In this document: piece by piece, positions 23,858 to 38,117 of the stretch
Position numbering within the stretch: the first letter of the stretch is position 1
How the letters are laid out: each line of letters opens with the position of its first letter
From: Hydractinia symbiolongicarpus
Lineage: Eukaryota; Cnidaria; Hydrozoa; Anthoathecata; Hydractiniidae
DNA: 64,000 bases
Direction of reading: 5' to 3'
NCBI RefSeq assembly: GCF_029227915.1
Contig: NC_079879.1
Location: 21,220,501 to 21,284,500, forward strand
Made by a program: the position numbers and the translations under genes
The notes under the pieces: model-generated
Database searches by the model: none
Told to the model about the DNA's origin: nothing
The model's input: the letters and a program-made list of their open reading frames with translations, nothing else

Positions 23858-24057
23858 GAGAAATAAATATATACATTTTCATAACTTTTAGAGGTTGTAG
23901 ATTCTATTTCTGGTATTATTTTGCTGTATATTTTAAAAGTTAACGATAGTATATACTTACAAAATGGGAAGCACCGTCAGAAGTGCTGCCCAGTTTTTAC
24001 CTAGATGATGTGCAATTGTTACATGCCTATTCTCACAAATACTGAGAGATTTACCCT

Positions 24058-24325
24058 TTTTATTATTTCCAGAAGGGGTCAAGGCGTAGATAGGGAGTCA
24101 TGAAGCATTTAAAACTCATTATTGAGCGATGCAGACCCAATTAAGGTCCCGCTCTACAAGACAACGTCCTGAAACATCCAATAGTCTACACAGTGTTCCA
24201 TTTCCGCTATTTCGCTCACATGGCTGGGGTTAAATAGGCGCTATGGTAATATTCACTTGCCTAAATTGAATTGCCACAATAGGAAATCAAACACCGGTCA
24301 TATGCACAAAGTGCAAAAATTTTAA
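24058..24325 (-). mobile_element. tRNA-derived SINE, minus orientation
   Basis: In reverse complement this matches the SINE at 60,801 along most of its length: a B-box-like GTTTGATTTCC, then 'ggcaagtgaatattaccat', 'ccatgtgag', 'cactgtgta.accattggatgtt', 'ttgtcttgtagagcg', 'ggtctgcat.gctcaa' and 'cttctggaaat'. It is an older copy with many substitutions. It lies just upstream of the DPY19L gene. Confidence 0.7.
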
Positions 24326-26299
<1,974 letters not shown>

Positions 26300-26860
26300 A
26301 AACGAAAAATATTTTCTATTTTTCTTAGACGATGCGTGGCGTCTTTTGGCCCCTGAGCCATTATTACTGGTGGGGGAGCAGCCAACAATTTCGCCGCTGC
26401 TGTCAAATTTATCAAAAACGCTCTTTTCTAATTTTCGCCAGACTAACTTTAATAAATAAGAAGCCAGAATTGTAGGAAGTTTTCCAAAGGAGTGCGAAAA
26501 CTTAACCTTGCCCCCCCCCGTGCATCTTGCTGTATCTTTTCTGACATAAGCGGACGTCGTCTTGATATAAATAAGAGAAAACAGGCGCCCAGAGAACGAG
26601 GTTGGTGAAAACTTTTGTTTGTTTGACAATATGTCCTTAAACCAATGTGACAAATTTAAACATGGGATATCTCGCAAAAATGAGCCCTCAGTGATTCCCA
26701 AGGGTCTTGTGGCCCCTGAGCCGTTATTACGGAGGATCTTGTGGCTCCTCCTGGAGCCGTTATTAATGAGTGCCCGCTATTAACTTTATCAACAAGGCAA
26801 AATGCCCTGGGAACGAGGTTGGCGAGAATCCATTTTCACAAATTTGGCAAATAGCGAGTT
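26300..26860. repeat. Repeat-derived region with duplicated phrases
   Basis: The phrase 'cttttggcccctgagccattatta' at about 26,343 recurs as 'cttgtggcccctgagccgttatta' at about 26,705 and again, shortened, near 26,750. 'gagaacgaggttgg' (26,594) recurs as 'gggaacgaggttgg' (26,809). This indicates degenerate repeats or nested MITEs. The 153-codon minus-strand frame 26,240-26,701 falls across them and shows no family signature, so it is not called a gene. Confidence 0.5.
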
Positions 26861-27489
26861 TCCCAATAATTTTTGTGGGAACTAAATTCGCGAAAATTTA
26901 TGCTCGCATAAATTAATTCTCGTGTGTAAGGACTATTTGGGGTTGCCGATGCAAACCATTCGCAAAGGCAATATAATGTAAATTATGTTGTAGAAACCGG
27001 AAGAATGGGAAGGAGTGGAAGTTTTTTTTTCTTCTCTCGTTTTCAGGACCAAAACATACATAAATTATTCTTTACATATAAGCGCGTTTTAAAATGGTTA
27101 CATAAGCTCGTATTTATAAAAAATACATAAATGTGAATGCAACTTACTGCATCTAGTGAAAATACTCATAAAATAAGCAACAAACATAAAAGGGATTCAC
27201 CAAGGCAGAGCAGTAGTAAGCTTTAAAAAAAATTTCCTTTCTGAGCCTGAATATGTTTACAAGTATTTGCTTATAAAAACAAGCATGTGCTGTAGTTATC
27301 TATCATTAGTCGTTTTCTTATACTAAATTCCTATATTCTCAAAAATTCCGCAAAAAAAAAACAATAATAACGACTCTTTCTGTTATTACATGGAAACAAC
27401 AGGCTGTAACCTGTGTTAATATCACCTAAAATTTTGGAAAATTTATTTTTTGAAAAATATATTACACACGAAACGCTATATAACGCTAA
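26861..27489. other. Intergenic, no supported feature
   Basis: AT-rich DNA without recognised genes or repeats. Confidence 0.35.
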
Positions 27490-27662
27490 GCGCACTTGAC
27501 TGCATTTGCAACATACCGCATACCTGTACTACAGCGCTCCACCTGCATGCACAGAACGAATTACCTAGACTTAAGCGCTCCACCTGTATGCTCAAACGAT
27601 TTACCTGTACTACAGCGCTCCACCTGCTTGCGCAGCACGATTTACCTGCACTTAAGCGCTTA
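27490..27662. repeat. Minisatellite, about 41-bp period
   Basis: The core AGCGCTCCACCTG recurs at about 27,532, 27,573 and 27,613, with a degenerate AGCGCT at 27,655, giving a 40-41 base period over three to four units. Alternate units share 'tacctgtactac' and 'ttacct.gacttaa'. A solitary related core (AAGCGCTCCACCTG) occurs near 27,782. Confidence 0.65.
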
Positions 27663-28167
27663 AACTGACGTTAAACAACGGGAAGGCCTTATCGCTGTAA
27701 GCACTCCACAGAATTTGTGAGACATCATATACATGTACTAAAAAACCCCAACCCGGTCGTGCTACATGGTGTACCTGCACAAAGCGCTCCACCTGGCGTT
27801 CACCACCGGTCACCAGCTAGTTTTTAAAAAGACCCCCCTACCCGCTTCATCACAACTAGAAATGTTTTCAATTGTAGAAGATATTTGTTCCTACTCCGCA
27901 TAACAAATAAATGATATTTTAATATGAATTTCAGTGATTTTAGCCGCGGTTGGAAAGCAGATAACGAAAAATTCTGTTTCAGGGAGACAAAGGGCATGGG
28001 CAACAATAGACAATAAAATGGATATCTCAGAATATCTATATTTTTATATCCTACGTGTTTTCTCACAAAACAAAAAATTCTTTAAATAAACTTCTTTTAA
28101 GTATATATACAACTAGAACGCTGTGGTTCCACTATATAGTTTTCTTTTAAATGTTTTTCTTTTTTAT
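27663..28167. other. 3' flank of the SSUH2-like gene
   Basis: No gene seen. It contains the stray minisatellite core near 27,782 and the likely 3' untranslated or intergenic DNA after the SSUH2-like stop. Confidence 0.35.
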
Positions 28168-31100
28168 TTACAAAATGTTGCATCCCATCATGCATTTCGA
28201 AGGGTAATCTGGACAATAAACTTGATTTTCATTTCCATACACCCAATAAGTAAACTCCTGTCTTTTCCATTGTGAACGGATCTCAGTAACAGGTACCTCT
28301 CTTACACAATGGCGCTGCAATAAAATTATAGTTTATTAAAAAACCATTGGCCTTGTCAACTGTGATTCCTGTATTAAAAGACAATGTATATTGGTCAAAA
28401 TGGGATTGTGATATTTTATTATATGCCCAGTTGAACCTTATTTTTTTAGCCTTTCGAATTAAATTTCTGTATTCTCAAAAATAAAAAAATGCACTTGTAG
28501 ATTTTCAGAAAATTTCCGGCTTAATCATTTTATTTTAACAAATCATGTTGCGGTAATTAAGTTTAAAACAAAAGATATTAATACTTGAACGATTTAATAT
28601 TTAAAAGCAAAACAAAAGTTAAACTCTGCAAAGTGTTTTTCCATTAAATAAAAAGGAGGAATATCTTAAATTATTTGATAAGCGGTTTTGCCTGCAAGTA
28701 TAAAGTATAAAATAGTAGGCAGATATTGCGTGCTTATTAGTTAAACATGAAGATGTATTAACTCGAGAGAAATGATATTTCACGATGCGCAGCCTAGTGA
28801 AAGCAGAGAGTGCAAAAATCTGATATTCAACAAAGATGGCAATTATCTTACTACATGCGCAATTAATCCTTGTTTTTCTTAGCATTTTGAATTAAATTTC
28901 TCTGTTTTAAAAAATAAAAAATGCGTTTGTAGATGTTCAAAAAATTCCTGTCCCAAGAATTTTATTTTAACAAATCATGAATAGTAATTAAGTTTAAAAC
29001 AAAAGATATTAATGCTTGAACGATTTAATGGAATAGATAATAAAAAAAAAAAAGTGAAATGGACGTGCAGCTTTTATTCTTTAAATGGCAATCGTGCAGT
29101 GTCATGAACTATTTAATAAGCGGTTTTTTCTACAGGTACAATGGTAACAGAAGTATTAGATAATTTGCTGAGAACCTAAGTAGCATTCACAACATATAAG
29201 GTCATTGATAGATTAAAACACTGAAGATTTTTAGATTCACACCAGCGTAGAATCAACACTTTTTAATAAAATTTACTAAGTTTGCTATCTTATATTACCT
29301 GCATTATTATACGACCATGTCGCAATTGGTCTTCGTGACTAGTTATCATCTTTCGAGACGACACATTTATATAATCTTCTGGAAAGTCTATCAAAGGATA
29401 TACTCGATCATTTTGTTCTTGGAAAACAAGCGTCCCAGATACGTCAGTAATGCATTGTTTAGGAAGTTTTGTTTTTTGCAACACTTTATGAGCTTTTAAA
29501 ACCTTCCTAAAATGGAAATAAACAAGAAATTTTAAACTTTAACACGACGAAATAAGAAGAAAACACACTGGTTCTGCTTCCATTTAAATTCGTTTCTTTT
29601 AATTTATTAGATCGTCACTCGCTAAATTACCTCTTTCATGCGGTTCTTATTTTCGCTCATTAATATTATTTTTCTATTGTTCGAAAAATAGACGTATCAT
29701 TTTAAATATGATAACCTAGTGGTAGAGCATTCGCTTTTAGTGCGGGAGGTCTTGGGTTTAAACCTTGGCCGAGTCATGCCAGAGACTATAGAGTATTAAT
29801 CTATCCTTTCTACTTGACGTTCATCATGAGAATAGGATTGATATCTTAGGCTGTTGTCTAGTTGAGCGATTGCTGTGTTCGCATGACTTCCGTAGCTCAA
29901 AGGGGACCTTTAAATGCACTAGGACCTCCTTCGCAAGACCCTCGTTGATAGTAGTACCAATATGAACTGAAGAGGCTATAATAATAAGTCTCAGCCTGAT
30001 ATTTTTATAAAGCATATATTTTTACAAAGGAAAAAGCGTGTAGTACATTTTAGAATATAAACTTTCCGAAAAGATCATATAAAAACATTGTACTCAAGAT
30101 TTAGTTGCGAGCATAAACACGAAAACAAAAGTCGACTGTTCTTACCATTTTACTGTTAGTCTTATGTAAACTTTCACACGTCCATTTCCTTTACATGTAG
30201 TACAAACCATTTGTCCTTTGCCATGGCAACTCTGACATGTTTTCTTGCCGCCGTTACAATGGTGACAAGTCCGACAACCAGATGATGACGACCGGCGCTC
30301 TAGTATTGACATGTCTTCTTGTGTACAATGATGCAATACTCCGAGTCCGTCACAAATGGAACATTTCAACTAAAAAATATTAAAATTTTTTTTTTAAACA
30401 GAGCAAAAAAAAAAAATTTTTTTTAATTTTCTATATGTCAGTCAATTTGTTCCAAAATCCCCGCAACGTAATTCCACTTTTCATGTTACAAGCAAACAAG
30501 TTTGCACGAAATAGCGGTTCGGGAAATATGCACAAAGGCGGACTTTACCTAGGTTTTACACGACCGAACTACTACAATCATGTTAATAATAATTCGGAAA
30601 TGGCATTGTGTCTAACGAATGCTCTGCAACAGAACGCCTGCTAAATTCTTTCGTAGGCACAGGTGTAGGGAGGGTAAGAAGCGTTAAAAAAAGCGTTTTA
30701 CAGTTTCTGCGACTTTCGCGTTTTGGGACAATTAACGCAACGGCCGCGAAGATCAAGCAAATTGCAAAAATAGGCCATACTGACGTTATCAAGAATGATC
30801 GCAGTTTGAGATTTCGGATATAACCAATTACTTTAGATCCTAAGTTTTAAGTTCGTTTGTGAATATTAATATAGGTCTAATATGAAAAGACCGCACATGA
30901 TTGCTTGTGGGTAATAATTTTTTAGACAATTGACCTAAATTGGTCCTAAATTAATAACTGCCAACTGCCCACTGGCGTCAGCAGATGTTAGCAGGGTATC
31001 GCGATTTTTTTTTTTCATTTGATGATGCGTCACTGGATGATGATGCTTTTTCTTTTGAAAAAGAACTTTTCAACTTTCACACGTTCCGTTTACGAAGAGA

Positions 31101-34100
31101 ACATCAAAAATCGACAACTTACGTCTCCTGAACCATAACATGGAACACACTTTTTATTTCCTTTACCATTACAAGATGGACAATCCTGAATACAAAGAAA
31201 TCTTTTTTTAATTTTTCGTCAGTTTAGATCGCTTGGGTTTAGAAAATGTATCAAATATCTTAAATTTACCATATTTGTAGGCTGACATGCCTTTTATCTC
31301 TTACATGAAACTGTTGTATCTCCGTTACGCCAGTCAAAACTTTAGTTTCAATCACGTGTGGAATTTCACGTGTAAATTTTACAACAAGACACGCCTCGGA
31401 AACAGTTGTTGTTGTTGTTGTACTCCTTATCTTTTCCCATATCTTTTTTTTTTTGATTTCGAATCCGATTTTAAAAAAAGAATTTGAGCTTCAGGTTGAT
31501 AAAACGTTGCTTATAAAAACAGTGTATATGCTGCAAAAACAGATATGTAAATCCTACCTTTAACGAAGCTGTATGGGGTACCTCAACGTGTATTTCTTTC
31601 TGTTGGAACATTTTTGGTCTGGCTACGCAAATGCTCCATGGAACTGGTGGCGTTCCATTTTTTGCAGTATCTATGGTTTGGTTTGTGTAAGCCTCTTGAT
31701 GCCAGCTGGTGCAGCGTTCTTCATAATACGTCTCCAAGATGTACTAAAAAAAAGTTCGTTGTGAAAAATAGAACGAAAGGGAATACACGTTTCCCAAAAA
31801 ATAAACAAAAATTGAGTTAAATTTGCACTCGAAAATTGGGTTGAATTTGCACTCGAAAATTGGGTTGAATTTGCACTCGAAAATTGGGTTGAATTTGCAC
31901 TTGAAAATAGAGTTGAATTTACACTCAAAAATTAGGTTGAATTTATACTCAAAAATTAGTGATGGTAAATCCAATTAAATAAAATCCAGATTTTGAGAAA
32001 ACATAAAATTTGGAATTCGTTTAACACAAAAAAGTCTCTATATTAAAGCCGTATTTTGTCTGCATCTGCGCTAAATAGTATCGCGAGTAGCGAGACACGA
32101 AATGCGGTAAATAAAGGACGGGTGATCCCGTGAAATTACCCACAGGCACTGAATATCCATCTCATAATTTCATAATCCTAAATAATGACATCCTCCTAAA
32201 TCTCTTGAGAAGCGGCGCAACAACAAGTTCCAAACATTTTTACTTTCAACTTCCATATTTTACGACTAGATTTGAATGAAAAAGTCTTAAAAAATACCTG
32301 GTGTCCATTAGTTGGTACAATTGCTTTTGTTTTCATATTTTTCGTGACGCCATTATCATAACACCAATTCGTCGACACAAACGTTGATAAGGCTTCAATC
32401 GCATCTTCTTCATTGAAGTTCCTGCACGCGTAACAATACGATTTGATGTAAGCCAACATAATGATAATTTATAGGTGAGCAAATTTCGTGGTCACTGAAA
32501 GCGTCTCAAAGAACGACAAAAAACACACAGCCAAAACCCAAACAGATCTTTTCATCGTTTAATATTATTAATATTGACTTGAGGTAAAGAAAATCTTTTC
32601 AATATCAATATTAAAAAAAAATCATTTGATTTTTTTTATGTGATAGATAAATTATACTTCGTAATTGATTTACTGTTATGCCTGAAACCAAGGGGGAGTT
32701 TAATATTAAAGAGAACACTAAAACCCCTAATTGAAATTCACCAGGGTAATTAAAAGTTTGAACGAAACAAGAGCAATTTCACGAAAGTTATTCTATGCAA
32801 GTCAATATAAGAAATCGTACACTCGTCCATATATACGTAATTGGCTTGCCATGTTGCGTGTTCAATTCTGCACTTAATCACACTCGCTTAAAAATGGTAG
32901 GTGGAGCTACAGAGAAGTTATTATACCGTAGATAGTTATATATTATTGGCCTGGCTGTAAAACCCCCGTTTAAAGGGAGGAAACAATCTCGTTTAATAGC
33001 TATTACCAGAAACCTAAATTCTGATACCTTTTTAGAGCTTGTACTTGTCTTTTTTACTACCTATGTTTAGCCTTGTTCTCGTAAAAAGCCGAATCATGAC
33101 AAGACTATATACCTGGTTGAATTAAAAATCGTGAGGTGTTCTTCTTCTTATATTTTCTCACAGTCGGGGTTATACAAAACTATAAATATCGGAGATATTG
33201 GTTATGAAAAGAGTGGAAAAATTTTCACGATTGGAATTTAATGTCCAACGAATTTTTTTTTGTTCATAAGACATTTTAAAAACAAACCAGTTTCTTCGCC
33301 AAAATTCATTACTGAAGAAATTTTCCTCAATTTAAACTTGTTACTGTCCGAATACCTGAATATCGCTGAACTCGTGCCATTTTAAGATTCGCAAATGTTT
33401 GAAACACTATTAAAAATTTCCTATTGGAAAAAGGGAGGAAAATCCTTTAAGTGTGGAAATATTTTTGTTAAGACATTTGTTTTAGCATTGGAAAGGTATA
33501 CCATACCTTGCAGAGGGGCAATCCAAAGGCTGTGTAATGTTCATTGCTTGTAACCACTGTGGATTATACGCATGGTTATCAGATGGCACGGCATAGCAAT
33601 GTTCTATTAAACTGCTGACGTCAGCATCTTCTCTAAAACTGACAATAAAAAAAACATATGTCAAGTATTCCAACGAAACATCTACTCAGGAGTGTCGTGA
33701 AGCCGAAACATTTGAAGAAATCATAAAAGAAGTACATAGCTTACTCGTGGCCTCCATTTGCTGTTGTATCTTCTTCTTCATACGGAGGGGGCGGCTCATC
33801 GGGAAAGAAGAGATGGAAATCTAACGGGGTGGGAGGGGCAGGCACTGTGACAACTAAAAGAAGAAAGTATCATTAACCCTTCTTAATGTGTAGAATAGCA
33901 AAATTTGTTCAATCGCACTTAGGCGGGAGTTTGATTTCGTGTTTCGTCTATAGCAAACTTTTTATAACATTAGCAGATCACTTAATAGCTTTCAATAAAT
34001 CGATTTTTAGTTTTTTGGTATTTCCTACAGCCAACAGTTTTGATTTTGTCAAAAATTCACATGGTGAACAAAAGTAACATGTCAAACCTAGTAACATTAA

Positions 34101-37100
34101 AATTTGCAGACGCATAAAGGTAATTTTTTCCTTCCCAAATTTAAAAAACCTTTGTTTCCAACGAAACTGGCTAAAATTTCTTTGTTTACGGAAAATACAC
34201 GTAAATAATACAGCAGGACTTGATTCTTCTCTTACATACGTCTCACCGCGACATTGACAAGAGTGCAGTTGATCTTTTTTGTTGAACGTTCAAGATCAAA
34301 ATAAGTGGTGCTTTTGTTGCTCAAATTAGACTTTTTCGCGAGAATTTATTTTCCCAAATTTAGAAAATTTAAACTTTTTGCAAGAATTTAATTTCGCGAT
34401 CTCGTAGAAATCAACGTTTTGAGTATATTAATTTTTGGAATGTTTTATTATAATCATGTATGAATGACAGTAAAGGGAAGAAGGTATTTTTGCCATTAAA
34501 ATCTAACATTTCATTTTTTTCGCGTATTACAGAATACTAAATTTTTCGCAAGAATTTATTTTCACGAATTAAAGAAATTCAAAATTTTTGCGATAATTTA
34601 ATTCCGGGCGTTCGATGATAATTCGCGAACTGGCGAGGTTTTCTTCGTGCGAAATTTTCTTCCCTAATGTAGCAAAAAATGGCTGTAAATTGCCGTGTAG
34701 ATAGTCACGTTTGTTACACACCTGAATGAAGTTCATTTGTGTGTTCATACCCTTGAACAAGATCCAATGAGTAGGGTAGAGGTGGGGCGCTTGCATCTAA
34801 AAAAAATATGTGATATATAAAGAACTTTATGAAAATCGTTAACTTCTTTGAAAAGAATTGAAGCGTTCAAAAAATGCAGGTAGCCAGCAAAAAAGCCTAC
34901 GCTTAATGGACACATATTTACTGCTAAAAAGTATTTAAAAAACAAAAAAACTTTGAAAACAGTAGCCTGAAAAATAAGGAATAGAACAGTTTAATAAACA
35001 AATCAATGGAAGACGAATTAAAAAGAGAACGAAATAGGATTTAATAGGGGAATTATTTCTCCCTGTCGTTTAACCATACATGGGATTAGAATAATAACTT
35101 TCCGTTAGGGTTTGATTACATTTCCGCTTGAAGAGAAAAAAATGTTCAAATATTTACATTAAAATAAAAACAGGAAGCAGTTCTGTGTAATAATTGTTTT
35201 TGATCATATTCTATTTATAGCTTTCAGAGACAAAAATCAACTGCAGACATGAATTTCATCAAAACATTTTATATAAAAACACTAAAATTTGTCAAAACGA
35301 AAAAATAGCCTAAATTATTGGGCTATGATGTCCTGCTTCCATTGTCATCATTACAAAATTGTCCAACCGTCTTATATTTAACGCTTACTGCTGCCTATCT
35401 AATTAACAAGAGGATCAATTACTGTTTCAATTAGATCATTGTTAAAAACTAATGGTGTGGAAAGACTACCAGGATAGTAAAAATACCGTGATGCAAGCCT
35501 ATCAATAAGAAAATGACACCCAGGCAATAAATTGCTCGCCCAAGGTTACAATAATTTAGACTGGGCGAACAACCTGAATAAATAGAATAAGTTTATACAC
35601 ACATATTTTATTACAAAATCTTTTTTAATCTTTTTTATATATTTTAGTTATTTTGAATTGATATTGTTCAGCCAAACAAACTTTTTGTAGAATTAAGGAA
35701 GCAATTAATGGCTCAGCTTGTTTCTCATTTTTCAGAATTGGAAGAGTCTTTGCGTGAGCAAGATCGATCGCTCTCCCCTTATTGACATGCCTTGTGATGC
35801 TGCAAATCAATGCCTGTTTATCAACAACGAGAAGTTAGCGTTTCTTTTGGAATACAAGTCTTCAACAGAAGCTCACTTGTTGCAATATAAAAAAAGCAAG
35901 AAAAACACATAATGTCTGCTGTTTTTAAAGCATCATTAAAATGCTAAAATTGACATAAATCAGTCTGTTTTTCATGAAGTATATTGGACGCCATTTCATC
36001 AAAACATGAAACAGGTTGGTGAACTGTATTTCTTCGAATATCATCAAGAGCAAAATAAATGACTTCAAGAGATAAAACTAACAATTTTTTGAATAAGCTT
36101 CACAAAATTAAATTTAAGGAAATTTGAAAAAAAGATTTTTTTTTTTTGGGGGGGGAAGGGGGGGGGGGGAATTTGAAGGGTTTTGAGGAGCATGGCAATT
36201 CCTTATATCCTGTTGATTATAAGTGGTACTAAAAAAACGTTTAAACAAACAAAAAAGCACGCTACAAACAAATAAACAAACAAACAAACAAGCTAGCCAA
36301 CAAACAAACAACAGAGAAGTATACGAACATTACCGAGTTTCTTTTTAAATTCCATAATCTCTACACAAGAGTTGAACATAGAAAATTATCTAGTGAATGG
36401 TAGCCGTAATATCTCTTTTAATTTAAAACGTGGTTGGATTAGGAAAGGGTCATTAACAGCTTAATAATAATAATAATAAAGGTCGGAACTACATAATTAC
36501 ACTAAACCTATCTAACAGTGTTACCTGCAGCAAACAAAACACCAAGTTGACGAAAACTTTTCTATTCCTATCACACACTAAACTTCGGACGAACAGTGAA
36601 ATAAGTCATTGTGAAAACCAGTACGAATAATATTGCAATAAACTTTGTATTTACTACATAGCTATGCCCATTAAAAACTGAAATTTTCGGCAGAAAAACT
36701 TTCGGACACAATTTTTTTTTCAGCGGAAAAAATTTCGGACAAATTTTATAAAGTCAAAAAAGGCATTTTGAACGAATTTTAACCAAATTTCAAAAGTAAT
36801 GAGTACTGGAAATGACAAAAAAAAGGAATCAAGATCTAAAAAGGGTCTTCAGAATCAACTTTATAGATAGAGCCTCAGGCAAATGTAAAAAAAAACGAAA
36901 ATAATAAGTTCAAAAATTACTTTTATTGATTTCCTGATTACCCCATAATTTCTATGCGTTGGTCATTTTAAAAAAATTAAAACCCCCAAGATTTTCGAAC
37001 AAAAATACTTTCGGCAGACAGACGGACGGAAAAATTTTCGGACAAAAAAAAAATTCGAAAGTTTTTCCGTCCAAAAATTTTTGTTCCTGATGTATGACTT

Positions 37101-37920
37101 TCTGACATGCAAAACTAATAACGGCATTTTATCTGATGTAACAAGACAATCTCACATTCTTACCACTATATGATCTGTCTCTTCCCTCGTGGCAAGGTGT
37201 TGAGCAAGGGGTAGAACATTGCATGGCATTGTTCACATCAAAGGATGAAGTATTGATTGGCGTTCCAAACGAAAACAAGGATTGGTTTGAATAGGTACGC
37301 TCTCTACGTGGACCGGGGTACAGGGGCGAACACGATTCAGTAGACTGCTGGGAATAAGACCTGTTTCTGTATGATGCTGCAACATGTGGTGGAATGCGCG
37401 CAGGAGAACATAGTGCAGCAAACTGTCGACTATTTCCACGCAAATACGACACTCGATCATGTGGCGAAGCAAAGTCAAGTGTTAATGACATGTGTTGTTT
37501 AAGTTGGGGCGGACATGGTTCCACATTGCTTGCATTTCGGTGACTTTTTGGAAAGCCATCCTCGAACATGAAATGGTTGTTCTCAACACTCCACAGGGTA
37601 GTTGTATCAAGCTCTCTACCTTCACATATCACGTTGTTTACTGTTGTTGTACTGAAGAAATCTTTTCGAACCCCTCCTCCATCGTGGAGTGGAGAGTCAA
37701 TTCCACTGTCACCAAATTCTTCTTCTGGTACGGATCCTTCAGAATAAAGCCTTCTCCGGGATCTTCTTTTTGGTATTTGAATAGGTTCAGAGGAATGAGG
37801 GCTGCTGATGTGCTCTGCACTTGATTTTATTGATCGTTCATCCGAATGAAATGATAACGATCCTCCTGGATGGAGCACAGAATCCAGGATTTTATGTTGC
37901 TCCCAAAAATTATCCAGCTT
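28168..37920 (-). CDS. SSUH2: SSUH2-like protein with long Ser-rich N-terminus (5' end not located)
   Basis: Exons, complement of 37164..37920, 34722..34796, 33745..33853, 33507..33638, 32298..32421, 31558..31743, 31123..31185, 30146..30369, 29299..29506 and 28168..28314, all GT-AG and in frame: 2,025 bases, at least 674 residues. The C-terminal two thirds match vertebrate SSUH2: N-E-E-D-A-I-E-A-L, then DnaJ-type cysteine repeats (C-P-S-C-N-G-K-G, C-V-P-C-Y-G-S-G, C-Q-S-C-H-G-K-G, C-T-T-C-K-G-N-G), then V-Y-P-L-I-D-F-P-E-D and the Y-W-V-Y-G...C-P-D-Y-P end. The zinc repeats resemble the CxxCxGxG domain of Hsp40 proteins. The N-terminal 757-base exon is Ser/Pro-rich with recurring R-x-x-S motifs, and the 33,745 exon has a P-P-P-P-Y. 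An upstream exon at about 38,055-38,117 may join in phase; the start codon was not found. Its function in animals is poorly defined. Confidence 0.85.
29710..29992 (+). mobile_element. tRNA-derived SINE in an SSUH2 intron
   Basis: A tRNA-like head has an A-box-like TAGTGGTAGAGC and a B-box-like GGGTTTAAACC. The body shares with the SINE at 60,801 'gttgtctagt.gagcg' and 'gtagctcaaa..g.c.ttaaatgcactaggacctcc', near-identical in layout. It lies in the intron between the 30,146 and 29,299 exons, antisense to the gene. Confidence 0.7.
31808..31968. repeat. Minisatellite, 24-bp period
   Basis: About six and a half units of a 24-base repeat with the core TTGAATTTGCACTCGAAAAT. As 24 is a multiple of three, all frames stay open and yield spurious repeat peptides on the minus strand. 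It lies in an SSUH2 intron next to the 31,558 exon. Confidence 0.85.
36130..36315. repeat. Poly-G and (CAAA)n low-complexity tract
   Basis: T- and G-runs at about 36,136-36,170 are followed by repeated CAAA units from about 36,244 to 36,313. Located in the large SSUH2 intron. Confidence 0.7.
36670..37090. repeat. Probable MITE or repeat built of TTTTCGGACAAA phrases
   Basis: The left edge (GGCAGAAAAACTTTCGGAC) and the reverse complement of the right edge (GGACGGAAAAACTTTCGAA) are imperfect inverted repeats, and the phrase 'ttttcggacaaa' recurs near both edges. The middle is unique AT-rich DNA. No target duplication was fixed. Confidence 0.45.
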
Positions 37921-38117
37921 CTAAATACTGTAGAAAAAAATATAGTTGAACAATACTTTTTAAATTGGATATATAGATATAAAAAAAATTTGTACTCGGA
38001 AAAACAGCAATGAAGTATTTATACCAATGGTAAAGATTAGCAATAGAATTTACTTGAGTTAAATTTTTAGTCTTAACCAGAATTTCCGTTGCACTTGGTG
38101 GAGCAGAAATGAAAGCT

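Noticed and set aside
28619-28885. 88-codon minus-strand frame in an SSUH2 intron
   Set aside because: No family signature, and the SSUH2 exons on either side are in phase without it.
29710-29785. Possible tRNA gene
   Set aside because: A- and B-box-like motifs are present but no acceptor stem closes; it is the head of a SINE. The same holds at 60,801.
31671-31974. Minus-strand frames with Ser-Ala-Asn repeats
   Set aside because: Translations of the 24-bp minisatellite in an intron.
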